Counted from the stretch's first letter, positions 35,790 through 47,007 are shown. The stretch: 64,000 bases of DNA from Streptomyces sp. DSM 15324 (GCF_001514285.1 NZ_KQ949025.1:499571-563570), one strand, 5' to 3'. Notes: generated from the sequence alone by a model not told the origin. A program made the numbers and translations.

Positions 35790-36242
35790 TCAGCCGAAGG
35801 CCACGGCCCCGCCGACCACGGCCAGCAGCAGGGCGAGCAGCAGCAGGACAGCGAGGAGCAGGAGCCGTCCGGCGGGGCGGGCCGGCCCGGGTGGCTCGTC
35901 CAGCCGCTCCCACCAGGGAACGGTGGGGTCGTCCTCGTACGCCTCACCGGGGTTCGCCGGGGCCGGGCGCGGCCAGGCCTCCACGGCCAGTTCCCAGCGC
36001 ACGACGTGCCGTTCGGCGTCCGCGCCGGTCACTCCGGCGACCTGGCACAGCGCGGCGACGGCCTGCCGGGGCGGCGGCTGGACGGCGTTGAGATAGCGCT
36101 GCCAGGACGACTTGCTGTAAGCGGTGCGGGCGCCGAGCGCGGCGAGGCTCAGGCCGGTGCCGTCCTTGAGCTGCCGCAGCAGCTCCACGAAGTGCCGTAC
36201 CTCCGGCGGCAGCCCGTCCGGCAGCGGCTGCCAGGCGCCCAT
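35790..36242 (-). CDS. XRE-type HTH protein with C-terminal membrane anchor
   Basis: 150 residues. HTH region about 18-65 (LSLAALGARTAYSKSSWQRYLN in parts), then an acidic/Trp linker and a terminal hydrophobic helix LLLLAVLLLLALLLAVVGGAVAFG. It resembles the N-terminal part of the DUF2690 protein next door but lacks the outer domain, so the pair looks like a duplication with domain loss. ATG 36242 has GGAGG 8 bases upstream; a GTG at 36251 is too close to that site. Confidence 0.82.
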   Translation of the reverse strand: MGAWQPLPDGLPPEVRHFVELLRQLKDGTGLSLAALGARTAYSKSSWQRYLNAVQPPPRQAVAALCQVAGVTGADAERHVVRWELAVEAWPRPAPANPGEAYEDDPTVPWWERLDEPPGPARPAGRLLLLAVLLLLALLLAVVGGAVAFG

Positions 36243-36474
36243 CCCGCCCACCTCCTCCTCGGTCCCCTGGACGGGACGACACCGGACGCCCGCCCGGTTC
36301 CCGCCCGCCCGGTTCCCGCCCCGGCCGTCGGGCGCGGCCCAGCCACGGAACGGTCACCTCCGTGCCACAGCCCACGGCACCCTGTTGAACGGCCGCTGCC
36401 CGCTGGGGCAGCGTGGAGACGCACCGCGGCCCGTCCTTCTCGGGGGAGAGGACGGGCCGCGTGAGGTCTCGGGA

Positions 36475-36948
36475 TCAGCTGCTGACGGTGAAGTGCAGCG
36501 TGTCCTTCAGAAAGGGGATCTGGAGCCAGGGATCCGGCTGGGCCATCAACGCCAGCAGCACGATCACCGCCCCCAGTACCCCGTACGTGGCGATGTCGGT
36601 GAACCGCGACCGCACCGCCAGCATGCCCACCCCGGGCAGCAGCCACCGCAGCACCGCCCCGGTCAGCAGACCGACGCCGATCATGATCGTGCCCGCCCGG
36701 AACTGGTCGAGCGCGGTCACCAGGAGACCGACGGCGATCAGGGCCAGCACGGCGATGATCGGCCACTGCCGTGCGGCCAGCGCGTCGCCGGCCGCGGCCC
36801 GCCCCGCGCCCTCGGGGCGCGCGGTGTCCTTGGTGAACAGCGGGAAGCGCCGGGTGTGCCGGCGGGGCACGCCGTCCGCGTCCGGCGCGCTGACCGGGTC
36901 CCGCACCTCGATGTCCTCGGCCTCGCCGGGGGTGTCCTCAGCCGGCAC
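36475..36948 (-). CDS. DUF3017 membrane protein
   Basis: 157 residues. A charged N-terminus is followed by three hydrophobic helices (about 62-80, 85-104, 116-134), the usual DUF3017 layout. It is almost always next to folD in actinobacteria; function unknown. GTG 36948 lies inside the end of folD (11-base overlap) with GGAG 4 bases upstream, so the two are coupled. Confidence 0.82.
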   Translation of the reverse strand: MPAEDTPGEAEDIEVRDPVSAPDADGVPRRHTRRFPLFTKDTARPEGAGRAAAGDALAARQWPIIAVLALIAVGLLVTALDQFRAGTIMIGVGLLTGAVLRWLLPGVGMLAVRSRFTDIATYGVLGAVIVLLALMAQPDPWLQIPFLKDTLHFTVSS

Positions 36949-37792
36949 TGCGCTCCGCCGCCTCGACCACGTTGACGAGCAGCTGGGCACGGGTCATCGG
37001 GCCGACGCCCCCGGGGTTGGGGGAGATCCAGGCGGCGACCTCGCGGACGTCGGGGTGGACGTCGCCCTTGATCCTGCCCTCGGCGTCGCGCGAGACGCCG
37101 ACGTCGAGGACGGCCGCGCCCGGCTTGATGTCCTCGGCGCGGATCAGATGGGCGCTGCCCGCGGCGGCCACGACGATGTCCGCGCGCTTGAGGTGCGCGG
37201 CGAGGTCACGGGTGCCGGTGTGGCACTGGGTCACGGTCGCGTTCTCGCTGCGGCGGGTGAGCAGCAGCGGCATCGGACGGCCGATCGTGACCCCGCGGCC
37301 GACGACCACCACCTCCGCGCCCTTGATCTCGACGCCGTAGCGCCGCAGCAGGGTGAGGACGCCGTTCGGGGTGCAGGGCAGCGGGGCGGGCTCGTTGAGG
37401 ACGAGGCGGCCGAGGTTCATGGGGTGCAGACCGTCGGCGTCCTTGGCCGGGTCCATCAGCTCCAGGATGCGGTTCTCGTCGATGCCGCGGGGCAGCGGGA
37501 GCTGGACGATGTACCCGGTGCAGGCGGGGTCGTCGTTGAGCTCGCGGACGACCGCCTCGATCTCCTCCTGCGTGGCCGTGGCGGGCAGTTCACGCTGGAT
37601 GGAGGCGATGCCGACCTCCGCGCAGTCGCGGTGCTTGCCGGCGACGTACTTCTGGCTGCCGGGGTCCTCCCCGACCAGGATCGTGCCGAGGCCGGGCGTC
37701 ACACCCTTCTCCTTCAGCGCCGCCACACGGGCGGCCAGTTCTGACTTGATCTCGGCCGCGGTGGCCTTGCCATCGAGAATCTGGGCGGTCAT
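36938..37792 (-). CDS. folD: Methylenetetrahydrofolate dehydrogenase/cyclohydrolase
   Basis: 284 residues. Signatures: [23 protein letters not shown] with the catalytic Lys, [33 protein letters not shown] and the C-terminal [17 protein letters not shown]. It converts 5,10-methylene-THF to 10-formyl-THF with NADP. ATG 37792 has GGGAGGATGGGGTC upstream. Its product feeds PurN and PurH, encoded 0.9 kb away in the same orientation but in a separate unit. Confidence 0.97.
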   Translation of the reverse strand: MTAQILDGKATAAEIKSELAARVAALKEKGVTPGLGTILVGEDPGSQKYVAGKHRDCAEVGIASIQRELPATATQEEIEAVVRELNDDPACTGYIVQLPLPRGIDENRILELMDPAKDADGLHPMNLGRLVLNEPAPLPCTPNGVLTLLRRYGVEIKGAEVVVVGRGVTIGRPMPLLLTRRSENATVTQCHTGTRDLAAHLKRADIVVAAAGSAHLIRAEDIKPGAAVLDVGVSRDAEGRIKGDVHPDVREVAAWISPNPGGVGPMTRAQLLVNVVEAAERSAG

Positions 37793-38024
37793 GACCCCAT
37801 CCTCCCGGATGACGGGCTCCCTGTTCCAATCCGGCCCCGCCCGGCCACGGCCCGCCGCGCGCGAGCGGCGGGACAAGTAACTGGACAAGAAACCGGCCAT
37901 TGCTCAACGATTGAGGTCACAGTGCCGCGGGCAGTACCGGGGGGACGCACCGCATCTCTGATCTTCCTCCGCAGTGCGCCGCCCGCCGTCCCTGGACTCG
38001 ACGACCTACGGAGGAAGAAGCGCC

Positions 38025-38624
38025 ATGAGTTTCGGCGACCCGAACAACCCCTACGGCCCGCCCCAGCAACCGCCGCAGCAGCCCGGCTACCCGTCCTACC
38101 CCACCGCTCCCCAGCCCGGGTACGGCTAACCGACCGCTCCCCAGCCCGGCCAGGGCTACCCGCAGGCGCCGCCGGTGCCGCAGGGCTACGGCTACCCCGC
38201 CCAGATGCCGATGCAGATGCCGGGGCTCGTCACGACCGCCCGGGTGCTGCTGTTCATCCTGTCGGGCTTCCAGTTCCTGGCCGCGGTGATCTTCGGCATC
38301 CTCGTCGCGGTGGCGAGCAACGCGGAGAACGACACGGGCCTGGTGGCCGGGGTGGTCGCCGCGGTCGCGGTGCTGATGCTGGCGCTCGGCGGCCTGTCGG
38401 TCTTCCTGGGCGTGAAGATGCGCAACGGCCGCGGCGGCATCCGCGTCGGCACGATGATCTACGCGTCGCTGATGATCCTGGGCAGCCTCGTCAACATCGG
38501 ACAGGGCCTCTCGCAGACGGCCGCCGCGGGCGCCCTCGGCGGAATCATCTCGCTCGCCTTCGGCATCACGATCCTGGTGGCCATGATCAAGGGCGGCGCC
38601 TGGTTCAACCGTCCGCGGTACTGA
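38025..38624 (+). pseudogene. Membrane protein gene with an in-frame TAA at codon 35
   Basis: ATG 38025 has GGAGGAAG upstream and starts a Pro/Gln/Tyr-rich region (SFGDPNNPYGPPQQPP, then PGYPSYPTAPQPGYG). Codon 35 (38127-38129) is TAA. The same frame then continues PTAPQPGQGYPQAP, repeating the pattern, and runs 165 more codons through four membrane helices to a natural stop. A TAC-to-TAA change (GGCTACCCG to GGCTAACCG) explains it. It may be a real nonsense mutation, a sequencing error, or be rescued by initiation at GTG 38175. Function of the intact protein unknown. Confidence 0.85.
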
Positions 38625-38627
38625 GCC

Positions 38628-38680
38628 GTACACGGAGGCGGGCGGCCCGGCAGCATGCCGGACCGCCCGCCTCCGTGTAC
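38628..38680. terminator. Bidirectional terminator between the 38025 gene and purH
   Basis: Arms 38628-38651 and 38657-38680 are complementary over 24 bases with one C/A mismatch and a 5-base loop, starting 4 bases after the stop of the plus-strand gene and ending 8 bases from the purH stop. Confidence 0.9.
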
Positions 38681-38687
38681 GCGCCGG

Positions 38688-40265
38688 TCAGTGGAAGAAG
38701 TGCCGCGTCCCGGTGAAGTACATGGTGATGCCCGCCTTCTGTGCGGCCTCGACCACCAGCTCGTCGCGGACCGAACCGCCGGGCTGCACGATGGCCTTGA
38801 CCCCGGCGGCGCCCAGCACGTCGATGTTGTCCGGGAACGGGAAGAACGCGTCCGAGGCGACGTACGCCCCGCGCGCCCGCTCCTCGCCGGCCCGCTCGAC
38901 GGCGAGCTTGCAGGAGTCGACCCGGTTGACCTGGCCCATGCCGACGCCGACCGAGGCACCGTCCTTGGCGAGCAGGATGGCGTTGGACTTCACCGCCCGG
39001 CAGGCCCGCCAGGCGAACGCCAGCTCGGCCAGTTCCTCGGCGCCGAGCGCCTCGCCGGTCGCGAGGGTCCACTGGGCCGGGTCGTCGCCGTCGGCCTGGA
39101 GGCGGTCGGTGACCTGGAGCAGGACACCGCCGTCGACGGGCTTGACCTCGACCGGGGCGGCGGGGGCGCCCGGCGCCTTCAGCACCCGGATGTTCTTCTT
39201 CTTGGCGAGGGCCTCGAGCGCCCCCTCCTCGTAGTCGGGCGCGACGATGACCTCGGTGAAGATCTCGGCGACCTGCTCGGCCATCTCCTTGCTGACGGGC
39301 CGGTTGACGGCGATGACCCCGCCGAAGGCCGACAGCGGGTCACAGGCGTGGGCCTTGCGGTGTGCCTCGGCGACATCCGCCCCGATCGCGATGCCGCACG
39401 GGTTGGCGTGCTTGATGATCGCGACGCACGGCTCGTCGTGGTCGTACGCGGCCCGGCGCGCGGCGTCGGTGTCCGTGTAGTTGTTGTACGACATCTCCTT
39501 GCCGTGCAGCTGCTCGGCCTTGGCGAGGCCGGCACCGCTGCCGTCGACGTAGAGCGCGGCGGCCTGGTGCGGGTTCTCGCCGTAGCGCAGGGTGTTCTCC
39601 CGCGCCCAGGTGGCGCCGAGGAAGTCGGGGAAGCGCGACTCGTCGACGGGGGCGTAGGAGGAGGCGAACCAGGAGGCGACCGCCACGTCGTAGGCGGCGG
39701 TGTGCTGGAAGGCCTCGGCGGCGAGCCGCTTGCGGGCGGCGAGGTCGAAGCCGCCGCCCTGCACCGCGGCGAGGACGTCGCCGTAGCGGGCGGGGCTGGT
39801 GACGACGGCGACGGACGGGTGGTTCTTGGCCGCCGCGCGGACCATCGACGGGCCGCCGATGTCGATCTGCTCCACGCACTCGTCGTCGGAGGCGCCGGAG
39901 GCGACGGTCTCGCGGAACGGGTAGAGGTTGACGACGACCAGGTCGAACGGCTCGACACCCAGCTCGGCGAGCTGTTCGCGGTGGCTGTCGAGGCGCAGGT
40001 CGGCGAGGATGCCCGCGTGGACCTTGGGGTGCAGCGTCTTGACGCGGCCGTCCAGGCACTCGGGGAAGCCGGTCAGCTCCTCGACCTTGGTGACGGGGAC
40101 GCCGGCGGCGGCGATCCGGGAGGCGGTGGAGCCGGTCGAGACCAGCTCGACACCGGCCTCGTGCAGCCCACGGGCCAGCTCCTCGAGTCCGGTCTTGTCG
40201 TACACGCTGACGAGCGCGCGCCGGATCGCCCGCTGGGAGCTGCTCTCTGCGGTCTGGGCGGTCAC
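38688..40265 (-). CDS. purH: Bifunctional AICAR formyltransferase/IMP cyclohydrolase
   Basis: 525 residues. The N-terminal cyclohydrolase domain starts [17 protein letters not shown] and has [12 protein letters not shown]; the formyltransferase part shows [36 protein letters not shown] and ends [19 protein letters not shown] and TRHFFH. It completes IMP synthesis using 10-formyl-THF. GTG 40265 overlaps the purN stop (GTGA), so the two are coupled. Confidence 0.97.
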   Translation of the reverse strand: MTAQTAESSSQRAIRRALVSVYDKTGLEELARGLHEAGVELVSTGSTASRIAAAGVPVTKVEELTGFPECLDGRVKTLHPKVHAGILADLRLDSHREQLAELGVEPFDLVVVNLYPFRETVASGASDDECVEQIDIGGPSMVRAAAKNHPSVAVVTSPARYGDVLAAVQGGGFDLAARKRLAAEAFQHTAAYDVAVASWFASSYAPVDESRFPDFLGATWARENTLRYGENPHQAAALYVDGSGAGLAKAEQLHGKEMSYNNYTDTDAARRAAYDHDEPCVAIIKHANPCGIAIGADVAEAHRKAHACDPLSAFGGVIAVNRPVSKEMAEQVAEIFTEVIVAPDYEEGALEALAKKKNIRVLKAPGAPAAPVEVKPVDGGVLLQVTDRLQADGDDPAQWTLATGEALGAEELAELAFAWRACRAVKSNAILLAKDGASVGVGMGQVNRVDSCKLAVERAGEERARGAYVASDAFFPFPDNIDVLGAAGVKAIVQPGGSVRDELVVEAAQKAGITMYFTGTRHFFH

Positions 40266-40894
40266 TGGATAACTACCTTTCGTCCCTCAATGCGATAGCC
40301 GTTGCGGGCGAGCCGCCCCACGACCTCGACGAGCAGCTTTCGCTCGACGTCCTTGATGCGCTCGTGCAGAGCGCTCTCGTCGTCCTCGTCCCGGACCTCG
40401 ACCACGCCCTGGGCGATGATCGGTCCGGTGTCGACACCGTCGTCGACGAAGTGGACGGTGCAGCCGGTGACCCGGGCCCCGTACGCCAGCGCGTCACGCA
40501 CACCGTGCGCGCCGGGGAAGCTGGGCAGCAGCGCGGGGTGCGTGTTGACGAACCGCCCCCCGTACCGGGCCAGGAACTCCTTCCCCACGATCTTCATGAA
40601 CCCGGCGGAGACGACGAGGTCGGGCTGGTGCGCGGCGACGGCCCGGGTGAGGGCGGCGTCCCACTCCTCCCGGCTGCCGTGGTCCTTGACCTTCGTCACG
40701 AAGGTGGGCAGGCCGGCGCGCTCGGCGCGGGCGAGCCCCTCGATCCCGTCCCGGTCGGCTCCGACGGCGACGATCTCGGCCCCGTAGGCCTCGGCGCCGG
40801 TGGCGGCGATCTCGTCGAGGAGTGCCTGCAGATTCGTACCGGATCCGGAGACCAGCACGACGAGGCGCTTGGCCACGGACGGCTTGGCGGCCAC
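40262..40894 (-). CDS. purN: Phosphoribosylglycinamide formyltransferase
   Basis: 210 residues. [14 protein letters not shown] is the nucleotide-binding start; [29 protein letters not shown] (Asn, His) and [12 protein letters not shown] (Asp) give the active site. It formylates GAR in the third step of purine synthesis. GTG 40894 is chosen because the fold begins at once; the frame stays open further up in non-conserved sequence. First gene of purN-purH. Confidence 0.96.
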   Translation of the reverse strand: MAAKPSVAKRLVVLVSGSGTNLQALLDEIAATGAEAYGAEIVAVGADRDGIEGLARAERAGLPTFVTKVKDHGSREEWDAALTRAVAAHQPDLVVSAGFMKIVGKEFLARYGGRFVNTHPALLPSFPGAHGVRDALAYGARVTGCTVHFVDDGVDTGPIIAQGVVEVRDEDDESALHERIKDVERKLLVEVVGRLARNGYRIEGRKVVIQ

Positions 40895-41200
40895 GGGGAG
40901 AACCCTTTCTCGGGGAAGCAGCTGCGCACGGCCGGCGACGCCAGTCGGTTCGACCTGCGACTTGTACGTTCGTACGAATGCATCGCGCCCCCCGATACGG
41001 GGAAGCCTACGAAGCAGCCGACCGTCAGCAACGATACCGGCACACGAGGCCGCCCCCACGGGACGGGGGCGTGGCCGGAAGGTAGCGTCTGCGGGGAGCG
41101 GGACCGGGAACGCGGTGCCCGTGCGGTGCGTTCCCACTCCGAGAGCTCACCGAAAGCCGAAGCTGGACCGTCGTATCACCTAGGGGAAGACGCACACTTG
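40895..41200. other. Divergent intergenic region before purN
   Basis: 306 bases. Holds the 10-bp palindrome TTCGTACGAA at 40969-40978 and probably both promoters. A ZTP aptamer was looked for and not found. Confidence 0.45.
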
Positions 41201-41980
41201 ATGCCGGACCGCAGCCTGCGACTCCACCCGCTCCCCCCGCAGCCCGTGCCGGGAGAGCGCGGCGCCCTGCTGCGCGAGCGCCCGTCATCACCTCCCGAGT
41301 CCGACAAGCCCCAGGACGCCCCCGGGGCCGACGAGGACAACCCCTTCGCTCCTCCGCCCGAAGGCACCCCCGACCGCCCCTGGCAGCCCCGCCGTCCGGC
41401 GAACGGCGGCGGCGAGAACCCCACCCCCTGGGGCCCGCCGCCGGCCGGGGGCGGCTCCCCCGACGGCGGCCGCTCCCCCTGGGGCGGCCACTGGAGCGAC
41501 CAGCAGCCCGGCCGCTCCGACGGCGGCTTCGGCGAGCGCCCGGGCGGCGGCCCGGAGGGCCCGACGCCCCCGCCCAACCCCCGCTGGGACCCCACCGACC
41601 CGGCCCAGCGCCGCGCCCGTTACGCGCTGCTGTCGGGCATGTGGGCCTTCTTCTTCGCCCTCTTCGGCTGGCCGTACGTGGCCCTGCTGCTCGGCGCCCT
41701 CGCCCTGAACTGGGGCATCAGCGCCCTGCGGACCAAGCCCCGCACCCCCGACCCCGACACCCCGGCCGCCCCCACGGGCCGCCCGCAGACGACCGCCGCC
41801 ATCAGCGGCCTGGTCACCGCCTCCCTGGCCCTCGCCCTGGTGGCCACGACCTTCACCGCGCAGCTCGTCTACCGCGACTACTACACCTGCACCAAGGACG
41901 CCCTCACCAGCGAGGCACGGCAGTCCTGCAGCGACCTCCTCCCGAAGGAACTGAAGGGCATCCTGGGCGCGAACGCGTAG
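41201..41980 (+). CDS. Proline-rich DUF4190-like membrane protein
   Basis: 259 residues. Residues 1-130 are Pro/Gly/Asp-rich and disordered; then two helix pairs (about 143-167 and 195-218: [28 protein letters not shown], and [23 protein letters not shown], read in parts) and a short outer tail with two cysteines ([21 protein letters not shown]). ATG 41201 or the adjacent TTG 41198 follow AGGGGAAG. I do not recognise a function. Confidence 0.75.
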   Translation: MPDRSLRLHPLPPQPVPGERGALLRERPSSPPESDKPQDAPGADEDNPFAPPPEGTPDRPWQPRRPANGGGENPTPWGPPPAGGGSPDGGRSPWGGHWSDQQPGRSDGGFGERPGGGPEGPTPPPNPRWDPTDPAQRRARYALLSGMWAFFFALFGWPYVALLLGALALNWGISALRTKPRTPDPDTPAAPTGRPQTTAAISGLVTASLALALVATTFTAQLVYRDYYTCTKDALTSEARQSCSDLLPKELKGILGANA

Positions 41981-42014
41981 GGCGGCGCCGCCAGGCGCGG
42001 GCGCCGGTCCGGTC

Positions 42015-42057
42015 CGTGCGGTCCGTCCGGCCCGTGCGGTCCGTCCGGCCCGTGCGG
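42015..42057. repeat. 18-bp tandem repeat
   Basis: CGTGCGGTCCGTCCGGCC occurs twice in tandem (42015-42032, 42033-42050) and starts a third copy. It lies between the stops of two convergent genes. Confidence 0.85.
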
Positions 42058-42100
42058 CGTGCGCAGACGAGGCGCGTCCGAGGACCAGGCCCGGGCCCGG

Positions 42101-43897
42101 TCAGGGCCGCTCGGGAGTTCGGGCGGCGGATCCCCCTCCCGGCGGAGGCGGGACAAGCGGGGTGGGCGGGGCAGACGGCGGCGGCGGGGCAAGCGACTTG
42201 GGCGGCGCAGACGGCGCTGGCGGGGCAAGCGACGTGGGCGGGACAAGTGGGGCGGGCGGGGCAGACGGCGGCGGGGGGGCAAGCGACGTGGGCGGGACAA
42301 GCGGGGCGGGCGGGGCAAGCGACGCCGGCGGGGCAAGCGACGTGGGCGGGGCGGCCGGCTCCTCCTCGCCCGCCGCGTCCCGCAGCGCGGCCCACCGCGC
42401 CGCCCGGGCTTCCTTGCCCTGCCATTCCGGCTCCTCCCCGCCCGCCTCCACCGCATCGAAGTCGTACGGTTCCGCCGCGGGCTCCGCCCCCGGACCAGGC
42501 TGACCCGCCACCGCTTCCCGTGCCTCGCCATGCCCCTCCTCCCGGACGACCGCAGCCGCCATCCCCGCGCCGGTCCAGGAAAACTCCCTGACCCCCCGCC
42601 CCCGCCATCTGCGCACCCACAGCCCCACCGGCACCCCCACCCCCACCACCCACGCCGCGGCCGCCGCCCCCACCTGCCAGCCGACCGGCCCGAACCGGGC
42701 CATCGCCCCCACCCCCAGCGGCCCACCGGCCAACGTCCCGAGCACCCCCACCACCACGGCGCACCCCACGCCCGCCGAGGCCACGGCCCCGGCGGTCCGC
42801 CACCGCGACCACGCCTCCACCGGCGCCTCGGCCACCCCGCCGCTGGAGCCGGCCCCCGCGGTCCCCACGCACACCCCCACCACCACCCCGGCCAGCACCG
42901 GCACCACCCCGGCCGCCCAGTTCCACGCCGTCCCCGGCCCCGCCTCCGGCACCGCCGCCAGCAGCGGAAACGGCGGCAGCAAGGGCGCCGGATCCGACCC
43001 CAGCGGCGACACCACGTGCCCCACGCCCAGCACATATCCGGGGCCCACCGCGTAGGCCGCCCCCCACACCGCCGCGTTCGGCACCAGCGCCAGACACAGC
43101 AGCAGCACCGCGAACCGCCCCGACCACCCCTCCGTCAGCTGGAGGAAGGCCCCCCGGGCGGCGCCCGCGTGCCAGACCGACGACACCGCCACCAGCGACG
43201 CCCCGCCCCCCACCAGGGCCACGGCGCCGGCCTGTGCCGCCCGCGCCGCCACCGCGATCCACCGCGGCCCCTCCCGCCGGGGCACCACCCGCCCCAGCGG
43301 CTCCAGGGGCCTCCCGCACGCCGACCACACCCCCGCCCCCGCCGCGACCACGGCCACCGCCGGCACGCCCGCCGCGGTCCACCCCCACGAGGGCCGCAGC
43401 GCACCGCCGGCCGCGTACCAGGCCGCTCCCAGCCCCACCACGAGATAACCGGCCACGACCCCCACCCAGGCGGTCCGCGGATCGACCGGCCCGCGCCTGA
43501 CCCCGTCCACGCCCCCGCTCCCCCCGTCCCCGTCCCCTTCTTCCTCTGCGTCCCCGTCCCCCTCGACCGCGTCCCGAGCGGCCCGGTGCACCAACCACAC
43601 CGGAAGCACCAGCAGCAGCAACGGGGTCACCCCGACCGGCGCGGGCACCCCGGACAGCGTGTCGGTGCGCACGAGTTCCGCCCCGTGCGCCAGCAGCCAC
43701 AGCGCGGCGGCGACATGCAGCGCCCCGCCCGGTCCGCTGTCCGGATACGGCGAGCTGATCCACAGCACCATCACCAGCACGGCGAACACCGCGAGCCCCA
43801 GTCCGGCGGCCAGCACCCCGCCGAGTACGGAGACCACGAGCCCCGGCGAGCGATCACGCATACGGGAGGAGAGCGAAGGCGGCGTCACGCCCGCCAT
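42101..43897 (-). CDS. DUF6350 polytopic membrane protein with proline-rich repeat tail
   Basis: 598 residues. About eleven to twelve hydrophobic helices fill residues 20-450 (for example [26 protein letters not shown] in parts and [21 protein letters not shown]). The last 75 residues repeat SLAPPAP/PLVPPTS/SAPPAP units. DUF6350 proteins are found in actinobacteria before the sucCD-purHN region; function unknown. ATG 43897 gives the family-like start; an upstream in-frame Met at 43951 adds an Arg-rich stretch. Confidence 0.82.
   Translation of the reverse strand: MAGVTPPSLSSRMRDRSPGLVVSVLGGVLAAGLGLAVFAVLVMVLWISSPYPDSGPGGALHVAAALWLLAHGAELVRTDTLSGVPAPVGVTPLLLLVLPVWLVHRAARDAVEGDGDAEEEGDGDGGSGGVDGVRRGPVDPRTAWVGVVAGYLVVGLGAAWYAAGGALRPSWGWTAAGVPAVAVVAAGAGVWSACGRPLEPLGRVVPRREGPRWIAVAARAAQAGAVALVGGGASLVAVSSVWHAGAARGAFLQLTEGWSGRFAVLLLCLALVPNAAVWGAAYAVGPGYVLGVGHVVSPLGSDPAPLLPPFPLLAAVPEAGPGTAWNWAAGVVPVLAGVVVGVCVGTAGAGSSGGVAEAPVEAWSRWRTAGAVASAGVGCAVVVGVLGTLAGGPLGVGAMARFGPVGWQVGAAAAAWVVGVGVPVGLWVRRWRGRGVREFSWTGAGMAAAVVREEGHGEAREAVAGQPGPGAEPAAEPYDFDAVEAGGEEPEWQGKEARAARWAALRDAAGEEEPAAPPTSLAPPASLAPPAPLVPPTSLAPPPPSAPPAPLVPPTSLAPPAPSAPPKSLAPPPPSAPPTPLVPPPPGGGSAARTPERP
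42140..42352. repeat. Low-complexity repeat encoding the proline-rich tail
   Basis: GGGCGGGGCAAGCGACGT- and GGGCGGGACAAGCGG-type units of about 15 bp recur along the 3' part of the DUF6350 gene. Such DNA is prone to length change. Confidence 0.75.
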
Positions 43898-44020
43898 GGT
43901 CCCAACGACACGCGCTTTACGGGCGTAACGGGCGAACCTTCGCCGTGTCACTCAATATACGTTTATGTTCTTTTTCGTACGGAGCAGCTCCCGGCGCCGC
44001 CGCAAGCCCGAGGCGTACGC

Positions 44021-44848
44021 GTGAAGAACCCGACTCCACCCCTCACCCTCCGGCTGACGCCCGCTCAGGCCTTCGACGCCCTGTACGCGTTCTGCGCCCC
44101 GGCCCTCGTCCGCCAGAGCTACCTCCTCTGCGGCCGCCGCGAACTCGCCCGTGAATCCGTCGAACGGGCCTTTCAACTCGCCTGGCAGCGCTGGCCCGAG
44201 GTGGCGGTCGACCGTGACCCGGCCGGCTGGGTCCGGGCCGCCGCGCACGAGTACGCGCTCTCCCCCTGGCACCGGTTCCGCCTCGGCTTCCGGCACCCCG
44301 AACCCCCGCCAGCCGACGCCGCCGACCGCGCCCTGCTCGCCGTACTCCTCGCGCTCCCGCCGTCGTACCGCCGGACGGTCCTCCTCTACGACGGTGTCGG
44401 CCTCGATCTGCCGGAGACGGCGGCGGAGACGGAGGCGAGCACACCGGCGACCGCGCACCGCCTGCTGCACGCGCGCGAGGCCCTCGCCGCGTCGCTGCCC
44501 CAGCTGGCCGATCCGGCCGCGCTGCACACGCGCCTCGCCGAGCTGGCCTCGGCGGAACGTCTGCGCGCGGCCCGCCCCTCGACCGTCCGGGCGGGCGGCG
44601 AGGCCCGCGCCCGTTTCTGGACCCGGGCGGCGATCGCCTTCACGGTGGCGATCATCGGCGCGACGGCGCTGACCGTGCACTCGGCGCCCACGCGCTACGA
44701 CCCGCCGGTCCCCCCGGGCGCAACGGTCCGGGGAGTCCCCCCGGAGGCGGCCCCGGGGACCCTGTCGAAGAAGCAGACGGCGCTGCGGAAGAAGCTCCGT
44801 TCGAACCCGGCGTACGGCCCCGAACGCCTCGCCCCCCAACCGCGCTGA
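44021..44848 (+). CDS. Sigma-factor-like protein with C-terminal membrane anchor
   Basis: 275 residues. The N-terminal part (AFDALYAFCAPALVRQSYLLCG, RESVERAFQLAWQRWPEVAVDRDPAGWVRAAAHEYAL in parts) follows sigma-70 region 2 of ECF/SigE-like proteins, and LLALPPSYRRTVLLYDGVGLDLPETAAETEASTPATAHRLLHAREAL (in parts) follows region 4. A single helix near 208-226 anchors it, and an outer basic tail follows. The promoter-binding residues look weak, so it may be a regulator rather than a true sigma. GTG 44021 has GAGG upstream. Upstream DNA is AT-rich (TCAATATACGTTTATGTTC). Confidence 0.75.
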   Translation: MKNPTPPLTLRLTPAQAFDALYAFCAPALVRQSYLLCGRRELARESVERAFQLAWQRWPEVAVDRDPAGWVRAAAHEYALSPWHRFRLGFRHPEPPPADAADRALLAVLLALPPSYRRTVLLYDGVGLDLPETAAETEASTPATAHRLLHAREALAASLPQLADPAALHTRLAELASAERLRAARPSTVRAGGEARARFWTRAAIAFTVAIIGATALTVHSAPTRYDPPVPPGATVRGVPPEAAPGTLSKKQTALRKKLRSNPAYGPERLAPQPR

Positions 44849-44866
44849 CGGCCCCGGGAAAACGCG

Positions 44867-44900
44867 GTGGGCCCGCCCCCATCAGGGGGAACGGGCCCAC
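44867..44900. terminator. Terminator after sucD
   Basis: GTGGGCCCG at 44867-44875 pairs with CGGGCCCAC at 44892-44900; the loop can pair CCCCC with GGGGG as well. It serves sucCD and probably the convergent gene at 44021. Confidence 0.85.
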
Positions 44901-44922
44901 GAACGTCCGGCTGCGAGGCCGT

Positions 44923-45807
44923 TCAGCCGGCGAGGATCTCGCGCGCCAGCTTCGCCGTCTCGGTCGGCGTCTTGCCCACCTTGACGCCGGCGGCCTCGAG
45001 GGCCTCCTTCTTCGCGGCGGCCGTACCGGAGGAGCCGGAGACGATGGCGCCGGCGTGGCCCATGGTCTTGCCCTCGGGCGCGGTGAAGCCCGCGACGTAG
45101 CCGACGACCGGCTTCTTCACGTTGTCCTTGATGAAGGCCGCGGCACGCTCCTCGGCGTCGCCGCCGATCTCACCGATCATCACGATCAGGTCGGTGTCGG
45201 GGTCGGCCTCGAACGCGGCGAGCGCGTCGATGTGGGTCGTACCGATGACGGGGTCGCCACCGATGCCCACCGCCGACGAGAAGCCGATGTCCCGCAGCTC
45301 GTACATCATCTGGTACGTCAGCGTGCCGGACTTCGAGACCAGGCCGATACGGCCCGGCTTGGTGATGTCGCCCGGGATGATGCCGGCGTTCGACTGACCG
45401 GGGGTGATCAGACCCGGGCAGTTCGGGCCGATGATCCGGGTCTTGTCGCCCTTGGACACGGCGTACGCGTAGAACGCGGCCGAGTCGTGGACGGCGATGC
45501 CCTCGGTGATGACGACCGCGAGCGGGATCTCGGCGTCGATGGCCTCGACGACGGCGGCCTTGGCGAAGGCCGGCGGCACGAAGAGCACGGACACGTTGGC
45601 GCCCGTCTTCTCGATGGCCTCGGCGACGGTGCCGAAGACCGGGATCTCGGTGCCGTCGATGTCGACGGACGTGCCGGCCTTGCGGGGGTTCACGCCACCG
45701 ACGATGTTCGTGCCGTCGGCCAGCATGAGCTTGGTGTGCTTCATGCCCGTGGCACCGGTCATGCCCTGGACGATGACCTTGCTGTCCTTGTTGAGGAAGA
45801 TAGCCAT
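44923..45807 (-). CDS. sucD: Succinyl-CoA synthetase alpha subunit
   Basis: 294 residues. [17 protein letters not shown] is the CoA-binding start; [26 protein letters not shown], and the active-site His in [21 protein letters not shown] are visible. It forms succinyl phosphate-His and releases ATP or GTP with SucC in the TCA cycle. ATG 45807 follows GGGACACC, 21 bases after the sucC stop. Confidence 0.97.
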   Translation of the reverse strand: MAIFLNKDSKVIVQGMTGATGMKHTKLMLADGTNIVGGVNPRKAGTSVDIDGTEIPVFGTVAEAIEKTGANVSVLFVPPAFAKAAVVEAIDAEIPLAVVITEGIAVHDSAAFYAYAVSKGDKTRIIGPNCPGLITPGQSNAGIIPGDITKPGRIGLVSKSGTLTYQMMYELRDIGFSSAVGIGGDPVIGTTHIDALAAFEADPDTDLIVMIGEIGGDAEERAAAFIKDNVKKPVVGYVAGFTAPEGKTMGHAGAIVSGSSGTAAAKKEALEAAGVKVGKTPTETAKLAREILAG

Positions 45808-45828
45808 GGCTGTGGTGTCCCTCGTCCC

Positions 45829-47007
45829 TTACTTCGCAGCCGCGAGCTCGGCGGCCTTGTCGGCCGCGCCGTCCATGGTGTCCACGCGCTGCACCAGCGG
45901 GTGGTTGGCGTCGGAGAGGATCTGACGACCCAGCTCGGCGTTGTTGCCGTCCAGACGCACGACGAGCGGCTTGGTGACGTTCTCGCCGCGGTCCTCCAGG
46001 AGCTTCAGCGCCTGGACGATGCCGTTGGCGACCTCGTCGCACGCGGTGATGCCGCCGAAGACGTTGACGAAGACGGACTTGACGTCCGGGTCGCCGAGGA
46101 TGATCTCCAGGCCGTTCGCCATGACGGCAGCGGAGGCGCCGCCGCCGATGTCGAGGAAGTTGGCGGGCTTGACGCCCCCGTGGTTCTCACCGGCGTACGC
46201 GACCACGTCGAGGGTGCTCATGACGAGACCCGCGCCGTTGCCGATGATGCCGACCTCGCCGTCGAGCTTGACGTAGTTGAGGTTCTTGGCCTTGGCGGCG
46301 GCCTCCAGCGGGTTCGCGGAGTCCTTGTCCTGGAGCGCCTCGTGCTCGGGCTGGCGGAACTCGGCGTTCTCGTCCAGGGAGACCTTGCCGTCCAGGGCGA
46401 TGACGTCACCGGAGGCGACCTTGGCCAGCGGGTTGACCTCGACGAGGAGCGCGTCCTCGGCGACGAAGGTCTTCCACAGCGTGACCAGGACGTCGGCGAC
46501 CTTGTCGGCGACCTCGGCCGGGAACTTGGCGGCCGCGACGATCTCGCGGGCCTTCTCCGGGGTGACGCCCTCGTTGGCGTCGATCGGCGTCTTGGCGACG
46601 GCCTCCGGACGGGTGGCCGCCACCTCCTCGATCTCCATGCCGCCCTCGACGGACGCGATGGAGAGGAAGGTGCGGTTGGCACGGTCGAGGAGGAAGGAGA
46701 CGTAGTACTCCTCCACGATCTCCGGAGCCGTCTCGGCGATCATCACCTTGTGGACCGTGTGGCCCTTGATGTCCATGCCGAGGATGTTGGTCGCGTGCTC
46801 GACCGCCTCGTCGGCGGAAGCGGCGAGCTTGACGCCGCCGGCCTTGCCACGGCCGCCGACCTTCACCTGGGCCTTGACGACGGACTTGCCACCGAGACGC
46901 TCGGTGGCTGCGCGGGCCGCCTCAGGCGTGTCGATGACTTCACCGGCCAGCACCGGTACATCGTGCTTGGCGAAGAGGTCCCTCGCCTGGTACTCGAACA
47001 GGTCCAC
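45829..47007 (-). CDS. sucC: Succinyl-CoA synthetase beta subunit
   Basis: 392 residues with the ATP-grasp domain: [41 protein letters not shown], and the C-terminal [30 protein letters not shown]. It activates nucleotide and CoA for the SucD reaction. GTG 47007 has GGAAG upstream. First gene of sucC-sucD; a Crp-like site lies about 190 bases upstream. Confidence 0.97.
   Translation of the reverse strand: MDLFEYQARDLFAKHDVPVLAGEVIDTPEAARAATERLGGKSVVKAQVKVGGRGKAGGVKLAASADEAVEHATNILGMDIKGHTVHKVMIAETAPEIVEEYYVSFLLDRANRTFLSIASVEGGMEIEEVAATRPEAVAKTPIDANEGVTPEKAREIVAAAKFPAEVADKVADVLVTLWKTFVAEDALLVEVNPLAKVASGDVIALDGKVSLDENAEFRQPEHEALQDKDSANPLEAAAKAKNLNYVKLDGEVGIIGNGAGLVMSTLDVVAYAGENHGGVKPANFLDIGGGASAAVMANGLEIILGDPDVKSVFVNVFGGITACDEVANGIVQALKLLEDRGENVTKPLVVRLDGNNAELGRQILSDANHPLVQRVDTMDGAADKAAELAAAK

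Noticed and set aside
40920-40965. ACTGGCG followed by GCCGTGCGC in the purN leader, like parts of a ZTP riboswitch
   Set aside because: The two blocks are only about 7 bases apart and the central GGGGAGCG-type segment is missing, so no aptamer can form.
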